64,000 bases of DNA from Neomicrococcus lactis (GTDB taxonomy: Bacteria > Actinomycetota > Actinomycetes > Actinomycetales > Micrococcaceae): contig NZ_JACHBL010000001.1 of assembly GCF_014200305.1 (NCBI RefSeq), forward strand, positions 1,922,001 through 1,986,000, read 5' to 3'. Positions within the stretch are counted from its first letter, which is position 1, and each line of letters opens with the position of its first letter. The notes under the pieces were generated by a model. That model was not told the DNA's origin. It saw only the letters and a program-made list of their open reading frames with translations, and did no database searches. The translations under genes were made by a program, and so were the position numbers. Positions 25,395-33,936 of this stretch are shown in pieces.

Positions 25395-25424
25395 ATCCGT
25401 AGACTCTTAATCCGTAGACTCTTA
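25395..25424. repeat. Perfect 15-base tandem duplication in a 456-base spacer
   Basis: ATCCGTAGACTCTTA occurs twice in a row at 25395-25409 and 25410-25424, about 50 bases before the next gene. The rest of the 25017-25472 spacer holds the divergent promoters for the alcohol dehydrogenase and the DUF6308-like gene. A 115-residue frame at 25063-25410 does not look like a protein. Confidence 0.7.
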
Positions 25425-25472
25425 AGAAGCGCAATCGTCGCAACAAATAATTAGGTCCGGGGGACAGCAACA

Positions 25473-26075
25473 ATGGCAAATAGTTTGAAATCTCTGAAAG
25501 ATGTGGCCGCGCGGAAGCTGGATGACTATACGTCGCCCTCTAAGGGATACGCCTTCAATACATACGACGTTGCCGGAGAACCGGACGCTCCGCTCACACC
25601 AGCAGACGTTCTCATGGCCAACCTGCTGAGCCTCAAACTCAGCGCACGCGAAGTCATCCCGCTTTTCAATGAAGGCGACGGACCCGCGCAAGAACTTCGC
25701 AAGGCACTTGATCATGCTCTGGTTGAGCTTCGCGACGCCAAGCCGTTCGAAACATTCGAGGACCTCACTGCGCTCGAGGAAGCCGTCACGAGCTTCGCCA
25801 AAGCGAACTTTAATTCGATATCCGTTCCTGAATGGACAGCAGTAACCGTCTCCAAGGTTCTACACCGACGCCGCCCGCAGATCGTCCCGCTCTATGACTC
25901 CCGGGGCCAAGACTTCTATGGCGTACGTAAGCCCGAGAAATTCAGGGCAGCACTCTGGGAAGACATTCAGGACAACCTCGACTGGCTTTCGGAGATGGCA
26001 AGCACCAAGAAGACACCCGATGGCCGCGAGCTCTCTGTCCTGCGCTTGGCCGACATTTTGATTTGGACTCCGTAA
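25473..26075 (+). CDS. DUF6308-like hypothetical protein
   Basis: A 200-residue protein with a GGGGGA ribosome site before the ATG. It is mainly helical, with the pattern YDVAGEPDAPLTPADVLMANLLSLKL (about residues 31-56) and a conserved-looking core, TVSKVLHRRRPQIVPLYD, ending RLADILIWTP. I associate this with the actinobacterial DUF6308 family from memory, with moderate confidence. Function unknown. The VLHRRRP..VPLYD motif hints at a DNA-glycosylase-like helical fold, but I see no catalytic residue to support that. It is convergent with the E2 gene across a terminator hairpin. Confidence 0.65.
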   Translation: MANSLKSLKDVAARKLDDYTSPSKGYAFNTYDVAGEPDAPLTPADVLMANLLSLKLSAREVIPLFNEGDGPAQELRKALDHALVELRDAKPFETFEDLTALEEAVTSFAKANFNSISVPEWTAVTVSKVLHRRRPQIVPLYDSRGQDFYGVRKPEKFRAALWEDIQDNLDWLSEMASTKKTPDGRELSVLRLADILIWTP

Positions 26076-26104
26076 ACCGAGTCAGAATCTCAGGCACCCA
26101 ACCC

Positions 26105-26122
26105 GAGCTGCGTCGTCGTCAT
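26105..26122 (+). repeat. Degenerate intergenic copy of the dispersed motif
   Basis: GAGCTGCGTCGTCGTCATCA, after the stop of the DUF6308-like gene. It lacks three core bases but keeps the same flanks and orientation as its neighbours at 22761 and 33866. Confidence 0.45.
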
Positions 26123-26178
26123 CAAAATCCGAAACGGCGGCGCCAAAGTAAGAGACACCAGAAGCCACAAAACAGAGA

Positions 26179-26228
26179 TGCTCCCCAAAAGTTGGACTGA
26201 AAAATCAGATCCACTTCCGGGGAGCATT
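26179..26228. terminator. Bidirectional terminator hairpin
   Basis: Outer arms ATGCTCCCC (26179-26187) and GGGGAGCAT (26220-26228) pair perfectly. Inside them TGGACTGA pairs with TCAGATCCA around an AAAA loop, with one bulge. It lies between two convergent genes and can serve both. Confidence 0.6.
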
Positions 26229-26242
26229 TCGGCTAAAACAGG

Positions 26243-27673
26243 CTACAAATCAGCCAACGCCGAGGCCGGGTTTTCGATGGCGTCGGCCACGTGGCGGAGG
26301 AAGCCGCCAGCAGTTCCGCCGTCGCAGACGCGGTGATCGAAGACGAGCGTCAGCTCGACGACCTTGCGCACGGCAAGTTCGCCGTCCACCACCCACGGCC
26401 TATCGATGATGCGTCCAACACCAAGGATGGCAACCTCTGGATAGTTGATGATCGCGGCTGATCCGTCGACTCCAAACACGCCATAGTTGTTCAAGGTGAA
26501 TGTGCCGCCGCCCAATTCGGCCGGGGCGGCTTTTCCGTCACGAGCGAGCTTGCTGAGGCGTCGGATTTCGGCGTCCAGCTCGCGGGCGCTCAGCTTCTCA
26601 GCGTTGCGGATGGACGGCACCACGAGCCCGCGGTCCGTCTGCGCAGCGAAGCCTAGGTTGATGCCGTCGAAACCAACGATCTCCTTCGTTTCGCCGTCCG
26701 CAGCATCCTGGAAACGCGTGTTGAGCTCCGGGAACCGCTTGAGGCCAGAGGTGACAAACCGGGCAATGAACGCCAGCAATCCTGGAGTGTGGTCCGGATT
26801 CCGCTTCTTCAAGTCCGCTCGCGTCTCCACGAGCGCGGTGGCGTCCACATCAACCCAGACCGTGGCCTCAGGAATTTCAGAACGGCTGCGCGACATATTG
26901 GCCGCAACAACCTTCCGCACGCCCTTGACTGGCGTTCTCGTTGCAATAGCAAGTCCGGTTCGGGAATCAATATCTGCGTACGACGCCGCTGGCTCACCCA
27001 AGGTTGCAGCGCCCGGCTGGGTTGCCAGTGGAGCAGGCGCGGTCGCGGAGCGTTGTCCCGCAAGGGCCGCTTCCACGTCGCGACGCATAATCAGGCCAGC
27101 TGCGCCGGTCCCCTTGAGAGAACTGAGGTCGACGCCGCCCTCCCGCGCAATTCTGCGAACCAGCGGTGAGCTGACGGCTGGGCGAAGTTCAGCCGCAGCG
27201 GGCTGGGTTAGCGAGGCAGGCTTGGCAGGAGCGATGCCATCACGACGAGCGCGAGTGCGGCGCGTCGGACCGTGTCCGCCCGAGGTGCCGTAGCCAATCA
27301 GGACGTTCCCAGAACCGGCTTTCTCCTCTTCGCGATAGGTATTTGCAGCGGCTTCGGAGCTAGGAGCGACGGCTTCTTTTGCGGTCTCAGCCGAAGTTTC
27401 TGCTACAGCAGGAGCATCAGTAACAGCACCCGCGGGCAGCACCGAGATGAGCGGCTTGCCCACATCGAGCGTCTGACCTGGTTCGCCGTGGAGGATGGCC
27501 ACCGTGCCGGCGTAGGGCGACGGCACCTCAACGAGAGACTTTGCGGTTTCAACTTCGGCAATGGGCTGATCCACGCGGATTTCGTCGCCGACGGCCACTA
27601 GCCAATTGACGAGTTCCGCTTCGGTGAGGCCTTCGCCGAGGTCTGGGAGGAGGAATACGTTTGGTTCGCTCAT
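26243..27673 (-). CDS. Dihydrolipoamide acyltransferase E2 of a 2-oxo acid dehydrogenase complex
   Basis: A 476-residue E2. The N-terminal lipoyl domain has the modified lysine in VETAKSLVEVPSP. A long Ala/Glu linker follows, then a peripheral-subunit-binding domain (SSPLVRRIAREGGVDLSSL, about 170-205). The C-terminal catalytic domain ends with LVFDHRVCDGGTAGGFLRH, containing the active-site His and Asp. It transfers the acyl group from E1 to CoA. I chose ATG 27673 (MSEPNVFLLPDLGEG), 2 bases after the E1-beta stop, over an ATG five codons upstream. Third gene of E1a-E1b-E2; no E3 gene follows. The upstream Lrp gene favours branched-chain keto acids, but pyruvate cannot be excluded. Confidence 0.92.
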   Translation of the reverse strand: MSEPNVFLLPDLGEGLTEAELVNWLVAVGDEIRVDQPIAEVETAKSLVEVPSPYAGTVAILHGEPGQTLDVGKPLISVLPAGAVTDAPAVAETSAETAKEAVAPSSEAAANTYREEEKAGSGNVLIGYGTSGGHGPTRRTRARRDGIAPAKPASLTQPAAAELRPAVSSPLVRRIAREGGVDLSSLKGTGAAGLIMRRDVEAALAGQRSATAPAPLATQPGAATLGEPAASYADIDSRTGLAIATRTPVKGVRKVVAANMSRSRSEIPEATVWVDVDATALVETRADLKKRNPDHTPGLLAFIARFVTSGLKRFPELNTRFQDAADGETKEIVGFDGINLGFAAQTDRGLVVPSIRNAEKLSARELDAEIRRLSKLARDGKAAPAELGGGTFTLNNYGVFGVDGSAAIINYPEVAILGVGRIIDRPWVVDGELAVRKVVELTLVFDHRVCDGGTAGGFLRHVADAIENPASALADL

Positions 27674-27675
27674 GA

Positions 27676-28776
27676 TTAGTCTTCCCACTGGAGATCATCT
27701 ACGGCGTCGAGGATGCGGTCCACGCCAGGGAGGTAATAGTGCTCGAGCTTCGGCGCTGGGTAAGGCACGTCGAAGCCGGTGACGCGGCGGATCGGCGCGG
27801 CGAGGTAGTGGAAGCAGTTTTCCTGGACTCGTGCCACGATCTCCGAAGCAACGGAGGCAAAGCCATGAGCCTCAGCGATCACCACGGCACGGCCAGTTTT
27901 CCGGACTGACGCGTTGACTGTTTCGTCGTCGAACGGAACGATCGAGCGGATGTCAATGACTTCCAGCGAGCGTCCTTCCTCAGCAGCCGCAGCTGCGGCA
28001 GCCAAAGCAGTCGGCACAGACGGGCCGTAGGCGATCAGGGTTGTGTCCGTTCCAGAACGGGCCACAGAAGCGCGGCCTTCGCTCGAGATGCCGGAAGCAA
28101 CCTGGGCAGCATGCTCACTCTTCAACGCCTCGAGGTCAACAAGATCCTTGGACCAATACAGCTTCTTAGGCTCCAAGAAGATCACCGGGTCATCGGAATC
28201 GATGGCCTCACGGAGCAAGCGGTAGCCATCGGCCACGGTAGCCGGCGCGTACACCTTGAGCCCTGCCGTGTGGGCGTAATACGCCTCGGAGGAATCACAG
28301 TGGTGCTCCACGCCGCCAATGCCGCCGGCGTAAGGAATGCGAATCACCATAGGCATCTTGACGGCGCCCTTGGTGCGGTTATGCATTTTTGCGACGTGGC
28401 TAGCGATCTGCTCGAACGCCGGGTAGGCGAAGGCGTCGAACTGCATCTCGATCACGGGGCGCATGCCGTTCATGGCCATGCCCACGGCCATGCCCACAAT
28501 GCCGGATTCAGCAAGGGGCGTATCAAAGCAGCGCTGATCGCCGAAGGTCTTGGTGAGGCCGTCCGTGATGCGGAAGACGCCGCCAAGCATTCCCACGTCT
28601 TCGCCGAAGACGACGACCGACTTATCCGCGTTCATGGCGTCAACCATGGCGGTGTTGATTGCCTTGGCGAGAGTCACCGGCTGTGGTCCGTTTGCAGCCG
28701 AGCTAGCCGCGGCCTGGGCCGTTGCTGCGCTGACGTTGCCGTTGGCTTGTGAAGAAATCGCGACGGTGGGGCTCAT
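27676..28776 (-). CDS. 2-oxo acid dehydrogenase E1 beta subunit
   Basis: A 366-residue transketolase-like E1-beta. It shows VFGEDVGMLGGVF, CFDTPLAESGIVGMAVGMA, QFDAFAYPAFEQI, and the C-terminal transketolase domain with LIAYG and IDIRSIVPFDDETV. Its ATG overlaps the E1-alpha stop (ATGA), so the two subunits are translationally coupled, as usual for a heterotetrameric E1. The first 30 residues are Ala/Ser-rich and variable. With E1-alpha it decarboxylates the 2-oxo acid using thiamine diphosphate. Confidence 0.92.
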   Translation of the reverse strand: MSPTVAISSQANGNVSAATAQAAASSAANGPQPVTLAKAINTAMVDAMNADKSVVVFGEDVGMLGGVFRITDGLTKTFGDQRCFDTPLAESGIVGMAVGMAMNGMRPVIEMQFDAFAYPAFEQIASHVAKMHNRTKGAVKMPMVIRIPYAGGIGGVEHHCDSSEAYYAHTAGLKVYAPATVADGYRLLREAIDSDDPVIFLEPKKLYWSKDLVDLEALKSEHAAQVASGISSEGRASVARSGTDTTLIAYGPSVPTALAAAAAAAEEGRSLEVIDIRSIVPFDDETVNASVRKTGRAVVIAEAHGFASVASEIVARVQENCFHYLAAPIRRVTGFDVPYPAPKLEHYYLPGVDRILDAVDDLQWED

Positions 28777-29978
28777 TTGGATACCTCATCCCGGGAGAGT
28801 TCGTCGGCGAGCAAGGCCGATTGTTTTTCGAGTTGCGGAGTGGGCGAAGAGAAGACGTTCTTGAAGAGGTCCTGTGGGTCCACGGCGACGTCTTCGCTGA
28901 GCCCGGTCCGAAGCTGCGCGGCGACTTCTTCCGCCTTTTCTGCGATCCGCGATTCGACCTCGCTATCGATCAGACCCTTGTCCGTGAGGAAGGTCTTCAT
29001 GCGGGTCAGCGGGTCTTTCGCTTGCCATTCGGCGACTTCGCTGTCCTCGCGGTAGCGGCTGGCGTCGTCGGCATTGGTGTGCGCCTGCATGCGGTAGGTG
29101 TGCGCCTCAACCAAGAGCGGGCCGGATCCTTCACGGGCCAGTTTCACGGCGCGGCCCAGCACGGCAAGAAGCGCTACGAGGTCGTTGCCGTCCACACGTT
29201 CGCCGGCCATGCCGTAGCCCACTGCCTTGTGCGCCAGCGACGGCGCCGCAGATTGGTGGGCCAGCGGGACGGAGATGGCGTACTTATTGTTCTGCACAAA
29301 GAAGATCACCGGGAGCTTGAACACTGCAGCGAAGTTCAGTGCTTCGTGGAAGTCTCCTTCACTCGTGGCGCCGTCGCCGCACATGGCGAGGACCACGGTG
29401 TCCTCGCCACGCAACTTTGCGGCATGTGCCACACCAACACCGTGCAACAGCTGAGTAGTCAGCGGGGTGCACTGGATTCCAACTTTGTGTTCGTTCGGGT
29501 TGTATCCCCCGTGCCAGTCGCCACGGAAGAGCGTCATGGCTTCTACGGGATCCACGCCGCGGGCCATCACGGCCACAGAGTCGCGGTACGTCGGGAACAT
29601 CCAGTCGCCGTCGGCGAGGCACATAGCTGCTGCCACCTGGCAGGCTTCCTGACCGTGGCTAGACGGGTAAACGGCCATGCGTCCTTGACGGACAAGAGCC
29701 GAGTTCTGGTCATTGACGCGGCGGCCGATGACCAGTTGCTCAAAAGCAGCCAAAAGAGCGGCATCATCCGGAATCGGGTATTCGTGGCCAGGCTGAGCAC
29801 CTTGCTCATCCAGCGGGATGAGGGCGCCGTTTTGATCCACTATCTGAATCTGGTGGCGAGCCGGAAGCAAGTAATCTTCCAGCGAAATGCCGAAGTTGCG
29901 CAGGGCTTCCGGCACTGCAACTTCGCTTGGAACGTGCGGAGCTTTTTCCGGCGATTGGTGGTTCGCGGGGATCGTCAT
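28773..29978 (-). CDS. 2-oxo acid dehydrogenase E1 alpha subunit (thiamine-diphosphate binding)
   Basis: A 401-residue E1-alpha. The thiamine-diphosphate motif starts CGDGATSEGDFHEALNFAAV and ends in QNNKYAIS. Phosphorylation-loop-like YRMQAHTNADDASRYR and RRVNDQNSALVRQG are also typical. The N-terminal extension of about 45 residues contains Pro/Glu-rich sequence. The start ATG 29978 follows AAGGATGG. First gene of the three-gene operon. The 200-base spacer upstream holds two CTAGCAAT copies that could belong to the Lrp binding region. Pyruvate or branched-chain specificity is not decidable by eye. Confidence 0.92.
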   Translation of the reverse strand: MTIPANHQSPEKAPHVPSEVAVPEALRNFGISLEDYLLPARHQIQIVDQNGALIPLDEQGAQPGHEYPIPDDAALLAAFEQLVIGRRVNDQNSALVRQGRMAVYPSSHGQEACQVAAAMCLADGDWMFPTYRDSVAVMARGVDPVEAMTLFRGDWHGGYNPNEHKVGIQCTPLTTQLLHGVGVAHAAKLRGEDTVVLAMCGDGATSEGDFHEALNFAAVFKLPVIFFVQNNKYAISVPLAHQSAAPSLAHKAVGYGMAGERVDGNDLVALLAVLGRAVKLAREGSGPLLVEAHTYRMQAHTNADDASRYREDSEVAEWQAKDPLTRMKTFLTDKGLIDSEVESRIAEKAEEVAAQLRTGLSEDVAVDPQDLFKNVFSSPTPQLEKQSALLADELSRDEVSK

Positions 29979-30180
29979 TGTTCCATCCTTGGTTGATCAC
30001 TATTCCTAGCAATTATGCGGATGGAGAGCATTGTTATCTAGCAATCCACAAAATCGTGGACGCTTTGCAATCAGGAATGAATCGGTGAAGACAAAACGCT
30101 CAGAGTGTTGCCTAAATCACCCTTCTCGGGAGACAGATCGCATCACCCGTTCCGGCACCCCGGGCCGGCGCTCAATCGAG

Positions 30181-30645
30181 CTAGCGAGTATCCAGATCCT
30201 CAAAGACCAAGAACGTCTGAGTGCCGATTACTCCCGGCATGGACTGCAACTGGTCGAAGACAATGCGGCGCAGATCTGAATTGTCGATTCCACGCACCAG
30301 CAAAATGACGTCAAAGTCGCCACCAACAAGCGCAATGTGTTCAATCTCCGGGACTTTACGAAGCTCTTCGCGCAGTTCGCGCCACGAGTGCTGCTTGCAC
30401 TTGAGCGTCACGTAGGCCGACGACTTCCGCCCACTCTTGACGGGGTCCACCACCGCGGTGAACTTCGTCAGCACGCCTTCTTGCGTGAGCCGATTGATCC
30501 GGGCATACGCGTGAGCGCGCGAAATATGGACGTTCTCCGCGACCTGAGTAACGGACATTCTGCCGTCACGAGTCAGCTCGGCCAGGATCTCCCGATCCAC
30601 ACGGTCCAAAAGCACTGACTCGTGATTTTCGTCTTCGTTAGCCAT
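30181..30645 (-). CDS. Lrp/AsnC-family regulator, likely controlling the adjacent E1-E2 operon
   Basis: A 154-residue regulator. N-terminal HTH (VDREILAELTRDGRMSVTQV, NVHISRAHAYARINRL), then the RAM ligand-binding domain with HIALVGGDFDVILLV. I chose ATG 30645 (MANEDE), preceded by AAGGA at a good distance, over an ATG seven codons further up. It has the same direction as the 2-oxo acid dehydrogenase genes and lies 200 bases upstream. That is the arrangement of BkdR-type activators, which respond to branched-chain amino acids. Confidence 0.88.
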   Translation of the reverse strand: MANEDENHESVLLDRVDREILAELTRDGRMSVTQVAENVHISRAHAYARINRLTQEGVLTKFTAVVDPVKSGRKSSAYVTLKCKQHSWRELREELRKVPEIEHIALVGGDFDVILLVRGIDNSDLRRIVFDQLQSMPGVIGTQTFLVFEDLDTR

Positions 30646-30754
30646 AGCGGTAGTCCTTGGTGACAAGTAGAGATTTAAACAAATGCGGTTCTGTGGTCAC
30701 ACTTTATCTAGCGCATCACTGCGAACTAAACCGCGCCGGGCTTGGCGAACAAAC

Positions 30755-32158
30755 TCAGTCGTTGAGCGTCCTTGGGCGCAGCCCAATAGTGACCGGCTCC
30801 GGCGAACTACAACAGGACGACGACGCAGCCCCGGTTTCGCTGTCAGGCTCAGTTGGCGCCGGCGCATCACAGGATCCGCCCAGATCAGTCGAGCAAACAC
30901 CGGTCTGCGGCAGCTCGAGTTTCACCGCATCCGCAGCGGCGCGGTCGCCAGAAAGCGCGGCCACGATAGACCGAACCTGCTCATAGCCGGTAGCCATCAA
31001 GAACGTCGGCGCACGGCCGTAGCTCTTCATGCCCACAATGTAGAAGTCATTCTCAGGATGCGAAAGCGCGCGCTCACCGTGCGCCTTCACGGTGCCGCAA
31101 CTATGGAACTCGGGGTCGATCAGCGGGCCAAGCTCGCGCGGAGCCTCCACCGTGAGATCCATGTCCAAGCGCAGCTCGGACAGCATCTGCAGGTTCGGCC
31201 GGAAGCCCGTCGCCGGAACCACGAGATCCACCTCAAGCACACGGCCATCGGCAAGCTTCACGCTCAACCGCTCCCCCGCTTCCAGCGCGGTCACGGACAC
31301 GTTTTCCAGAATGGTGATGTCACCGAGCTCCACGAACCTGCGCAACGACGTACCCAGCTGTCCACGCGCAGGAAGCTCGTCAGCGATACCGCCGCCGTAC
31401 AAACGCACCGGATTCGCGACTCCACGCAAGCCCCACAGCACCGTGGTCTCGGGGTGCTTCTGACGGAGATGGCCCAAGCTGATGAGCGAGTTCGCGGCCG
31501 AATGGCCAGCTCCAAGAACCAGGACAGTTTTCCCGGCAAAACGTTCAAGGTCGGCACCCAACGGATCCGGCAGCGGCGTCGTAACGAATCCGGCCTCATA
31601 AGCCGCAGCCTCACCGATCGCCTCAATTCCGGACCGCCCCACGGGATTCGGCGAATGCCACGTGCCAGACGCGTCAATCACCGCGCGAGCCACAATGTCC
31701 TCCACCCCAGAAGGCGTCTGCGTGCGCACCAAAAAGAGCGATTCCGCACGGCCCGCCGTGCGCGTCTTATCCACTCCGCCGCCGTCTTCGCGCACGCGGG
31801 TCACGTGCGTGACGCGGTGGTTGTAGCTGATGTGCGGGGCCAGCGCGGGGTGCGCAGCCAGCGGCTCCAAGTAGTCGGCCACCATGTCAGCGCCGGTGGG
31901 GAGCCGGGTTTCGCGGGGCGCTTGCCAGTCCCCCGCATACGTTTCGGTGGCCGTTTCGAGGAGCCGGCGGGAGGCATCGTCGATGTTGTATTTCCACGTG
32001 GAGAACAGCTTGATGTGGCCCCAATCCTGCATGGCGGCGCCAGCGCTGGCTCCGGCCTCGAGGACGCGCACGGCTTGGTTCCGCTCAATCAAGTGCGCAG
32101 CCGCGGCCAGTCCAATAGGGCCCGCTCCAATGACGACGACGGGGCTGCTCTGCTTCAT
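30755..32158 (-). CDS. FAD/NAD(P)-binding flavoprotein, ArsO-like
   Basis: A 467-residue oxidoreductase. N-terminal FAD motif VIGAGPIGLAAAAHL and a second dinucleotide motif VLGAGHSAANSLISL (about 190-210), with FxGxWHSP-type sequence SGTWHSPNP between them. The C-terminal tail is cysteine-rich (VCSTDL, GSC, SSSCCSSP), as in the flavin-dependent monooxygenase-like proteins often found in arsenic-resistance operons (ArsO). Here no arsR, acr3 or arsC is nearby, so the arsenic link is only a resemblance. I chose ATG 32158 (MKQSSP), which follows GGAGAAAC. Divergent from the molybdopterin enzyme. The tail also holds a degenerate copy of the dispersed motif (30823-30838). Confidence 0.8.
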   Translation of the reverse strand: MKQSSPVVVIGAGPIGLAAAAHLIERNQAVRVLEAGASAGAAMQDWGHIKLFSTWKYNIDDASRRLLETATETYAGDWQAPRETRLPTGADMVADYLEPLAAHPALAPHISYNHRVTHVTRVREDGGGVDKTRTAGRAESLFLVRTQTPSGVEDIVARAVIDASGTWHSPNPVGRSGIEAIGEAAAYEAGFVTTPLPDPLGADLERFAGKTVLVLGAGHSAANSLISLGHLRQKHPETTVLWGLRGVANPVRLYGGGIADELPARGQLGTSLRRFVELGDITILENVSVTALEAGERLSVKLADGRVLEVDLVVPATGFRPNLQMLSELRLDMDLTVEAPRELGPLIDPEFHSCGTVKAHGERALSHPENDFYIVGMKSYGRAPTFLMATGYEQVRSIVAALSGDRAAADAVKLELPQTGVCSTDLGGSCDAPAPTEPDSETGAASSSCCSSPEPVTIGLRPRTLND

Positions 32159-32276
32159 GGCTGTTTCTCCAAAAATCAACGGCGTTTGTTGCTAGATCCA
32201 TGGTTTCACATATTCATGGTTGTGCATGTCTTGATGTCTCACACGGTGCGCGGAAGTGACGGTGGGACCATCGAGC

Positions 32277-33848
32277 ATGGACTCAGCAGCACCTCAGACT
32301 TCCCGTTTCCCCTGGCGATATGCGCTGGCCGGAGTGTGCGCGGCGCTGATTCTCTTTTGCTCCGCTCAAGCGTTGTCCGTGTTTTTTGCGAACACGTCAT
32401 CGCCACTGGTGGCGCTCGGTTCCACGATCATCGACTTCACGCCGGCCTGGCTCAAGGACTGGGCGATCAAGCTGTTTGGCACTAATGACAAGCTGTTTCT
32501 CTTTGTGGTCTTGACTGTTGTTGCTGCCGTTCTGGCCGGCCTGGTGGGCCTTCTTGCGCGGCGGAACATGCGGGCGGCCGTGACTCTCGTGGGAGTCTTG
32601 GCGTTCATTTTGGGCGTGAGCGTGCTGAGCTGGTCCAACGCCTCGCTGGTTGATGTGGTGCCAACGCTCATGGGAGCAGTGCTGGGCCTGGGCGTGCTGG
32701 TCTGGCTGACGGATGTTGCGAGGCGGGCTGCGGCGTCGTCGTCCTTAAATACGGAACCGAACCCCACCGAAACTGGTGCTGCGCGCCGGAAGTTTTTGCT
32801 GGGCGCGACCGGGTCCGCGGCGCTGAGCCTGCCTGCCGTGGGCGTCGCGCAGACGTTCCGCGGCGCACAGAATGTGGTGGAATCGGCGCGTTCGGCGCTC
32901 GGGTTGCCGCCCGCCAAAGTGAAGGTGCCCGCGCTGCCGAGCGGGGCGGATCTGAAGGTGACCGGGGTGTCGCCGTTCATGACGCCGAATGAGGATTTTT
33001 ACCGGATTGATACGGCATTGTCTATGCCGCGGATTGGTCCGCAGAGCTGGTCGCTCAGGGTTCACGGGATGGTGGAGCACGAGTTCACACTGACCTATGA
33101 CGAGCTCGTGGCGAAAGACCTCGTGGAGCACTACCTGACGCTCATTTGTGTCTCGAATGAGGTGAGCGGGGATCTGGTGGGCAACGCGAAGTGGCTGGGG
33201 TATCCGCTGCGGGAGATCCTGAAGCAGGCGTCACCACTTCCTGGCGCTGACATGGTGTTATCCACGTCGAAGGACGGTTTTAGCGCGTCCACGCCGCTGG
33301 AAGTTTTGACGGACACTCGCGAGGCTTTGCTGGCCGTGGGAATGAACGGTGAGCCGCTGCCGCTCGATCACGGATTCCCGGTGCGCGTGGTGGTTCCGGG
33401 GCTGTACGGGTACGTCTCGGCGACCAAGTGGGTGGTGGACCTGGAGGTCACGCGATTCCAGGACAAGGCGGCATATTGGACGTCGCGCGGCTGGTCCGAG
33501 CGTGGCCTGGTGAAGATGTCCTCGCGCATTGAAGCGCCGCGATCCTTTGCTCAAGTTCCGACCGGATCTGTGGTGTTTGGCGGCACCGCGTGGGCGCAAA
33601 CCATTGGCATTTCCAAGGTAGAAGTTCAGATCGACGACGGCCCGTGGCAGGAAGCGGAGCTGTCCACGCTGGTCTTCGCGGACACGTGGCGGCAGTGGCG
33701 TTATGAGTGGAAAGACGCGACGTCCGGAAGTCACACTGCGACCGTTCGCGCAACCAACTCCGGCGGCGAACTCCAAACCCAAACGCCCGCGGATCCAGCA
33801 CCGGACGGAGCGTCCGGCTGGCACCGACTGCAGTTCACCGTTGCGTGA
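32277..33848 (+). CDS. Membrane-anchored molybdopterin-dependent oxidoreductase, sulfite-oxidase fold
   Basis: About 520 residues. Four or five membrane segments occupy the first 145 residues (for example LAGVCAALILFCSAQALSVF, LFLFVVLTVVAAVLAGLVGL). A linker follows, then an Oxidored_molyb domain with the molybdenum-ligand cysteine in LICVSNEVSGDLVGNAKW (near 290) and GLYGYVSATKWV. The C-terminal Ig-like dimerisation domain includes IDDGPWQEAEL. The membrane anchor suggests an extracytoplasmic catalytic domain; substrate (sulfite, methionine sulfoxide or other) is unknown. The start is uncertain: ATG 32277 follows GTGGGA, and a GTG at 32256 is the longer choice. The linker encodes AAASSS through a copy of the dispersed motif. 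Confidence 0.85.
   Translation: MDSAAPQTSRFPWRYALAGVCAALILFCSAQALSVFFANTSSPLVALGSTIIDFTPAWLKDWAIKLFGTNDKLFLFVVLTVVAAVLAGLVGLLARRNMRAAVTLVGVLAFILGVSVLSWSNASLVDVVPTLMGAVLGLGVLVWLTDVARRAAASSSLNTEPNPTETGAARRKFLLGATGSAALSLPAVGVAQTFRGAQNVVESARSALGLPPAKVKVPALPSGADLKVTGVSPFMTPNEDFYRIDTALSMPRIGPQSWSLRVHGMVEHEFTLTYDELVAKDLVEHYLTLICVSNEVSGDLVGNAKWLGYPLREILKQASPLPGADMVLSTSKDGFSASTPLEVLTDTREALLAVGMNGEPLPLDHGFPVRVVVPGLYGYVSATKWVVDLEVTRFQDKAAYWTSRGWSERGLVKMSSRIEAPRSFAQVPTGSVVFGGTAWAQTIGISKVEVQIDDGPWQEAELSTLVFADTWRQWRYEWKDATSGSHTATVRATNSGGELQTQTPADPAPDGASGWHRLQFTVA
32728..32741 (+). repeat. Copy of the dispersed motif in the linker of the molybdopterin enzyme
   Basis: CTGCGGCGTCGTCG at 32728-32741 lies exactly between the membrane region and the catalytic domain. 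Confidence 0.5.
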
Positions 33849-33865
33849 GGGTGATCGCGTGACGC

Positions 33866-33880
33866 AAGCTGCGGCGTCGT
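33866..33880 (+). repeat. Intergenic copy of the dispersed motif
   Basis: AAGCTGCGGCGTCGT, an exact 15-mer shared with 22766, 43245, 56733 and (inverted) 55935. It lies between two convergent genes. Confidence 0.75.
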
Positions 33881-33936
33881 CATCTATGCCGGACTCCAAC
33901 GGTACTTTCGTTGCCCGCGGTTCAGCAGGAGAAGTT

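Noticed and set aside
25063-25410. 115-codon plus-strand frame upstream of the DUF6308-like gene
   Set aside because: Composition is not protein-like, and it overlaps the alcohol dehydrogenase promoter and the tandem duplication.
26179-26228. Inverted repeat as the end of an insertion sequence
   Set aside because: Only one such hairpin, with no transposase and no target duplication. Its place between convergent genes fits a terminator.
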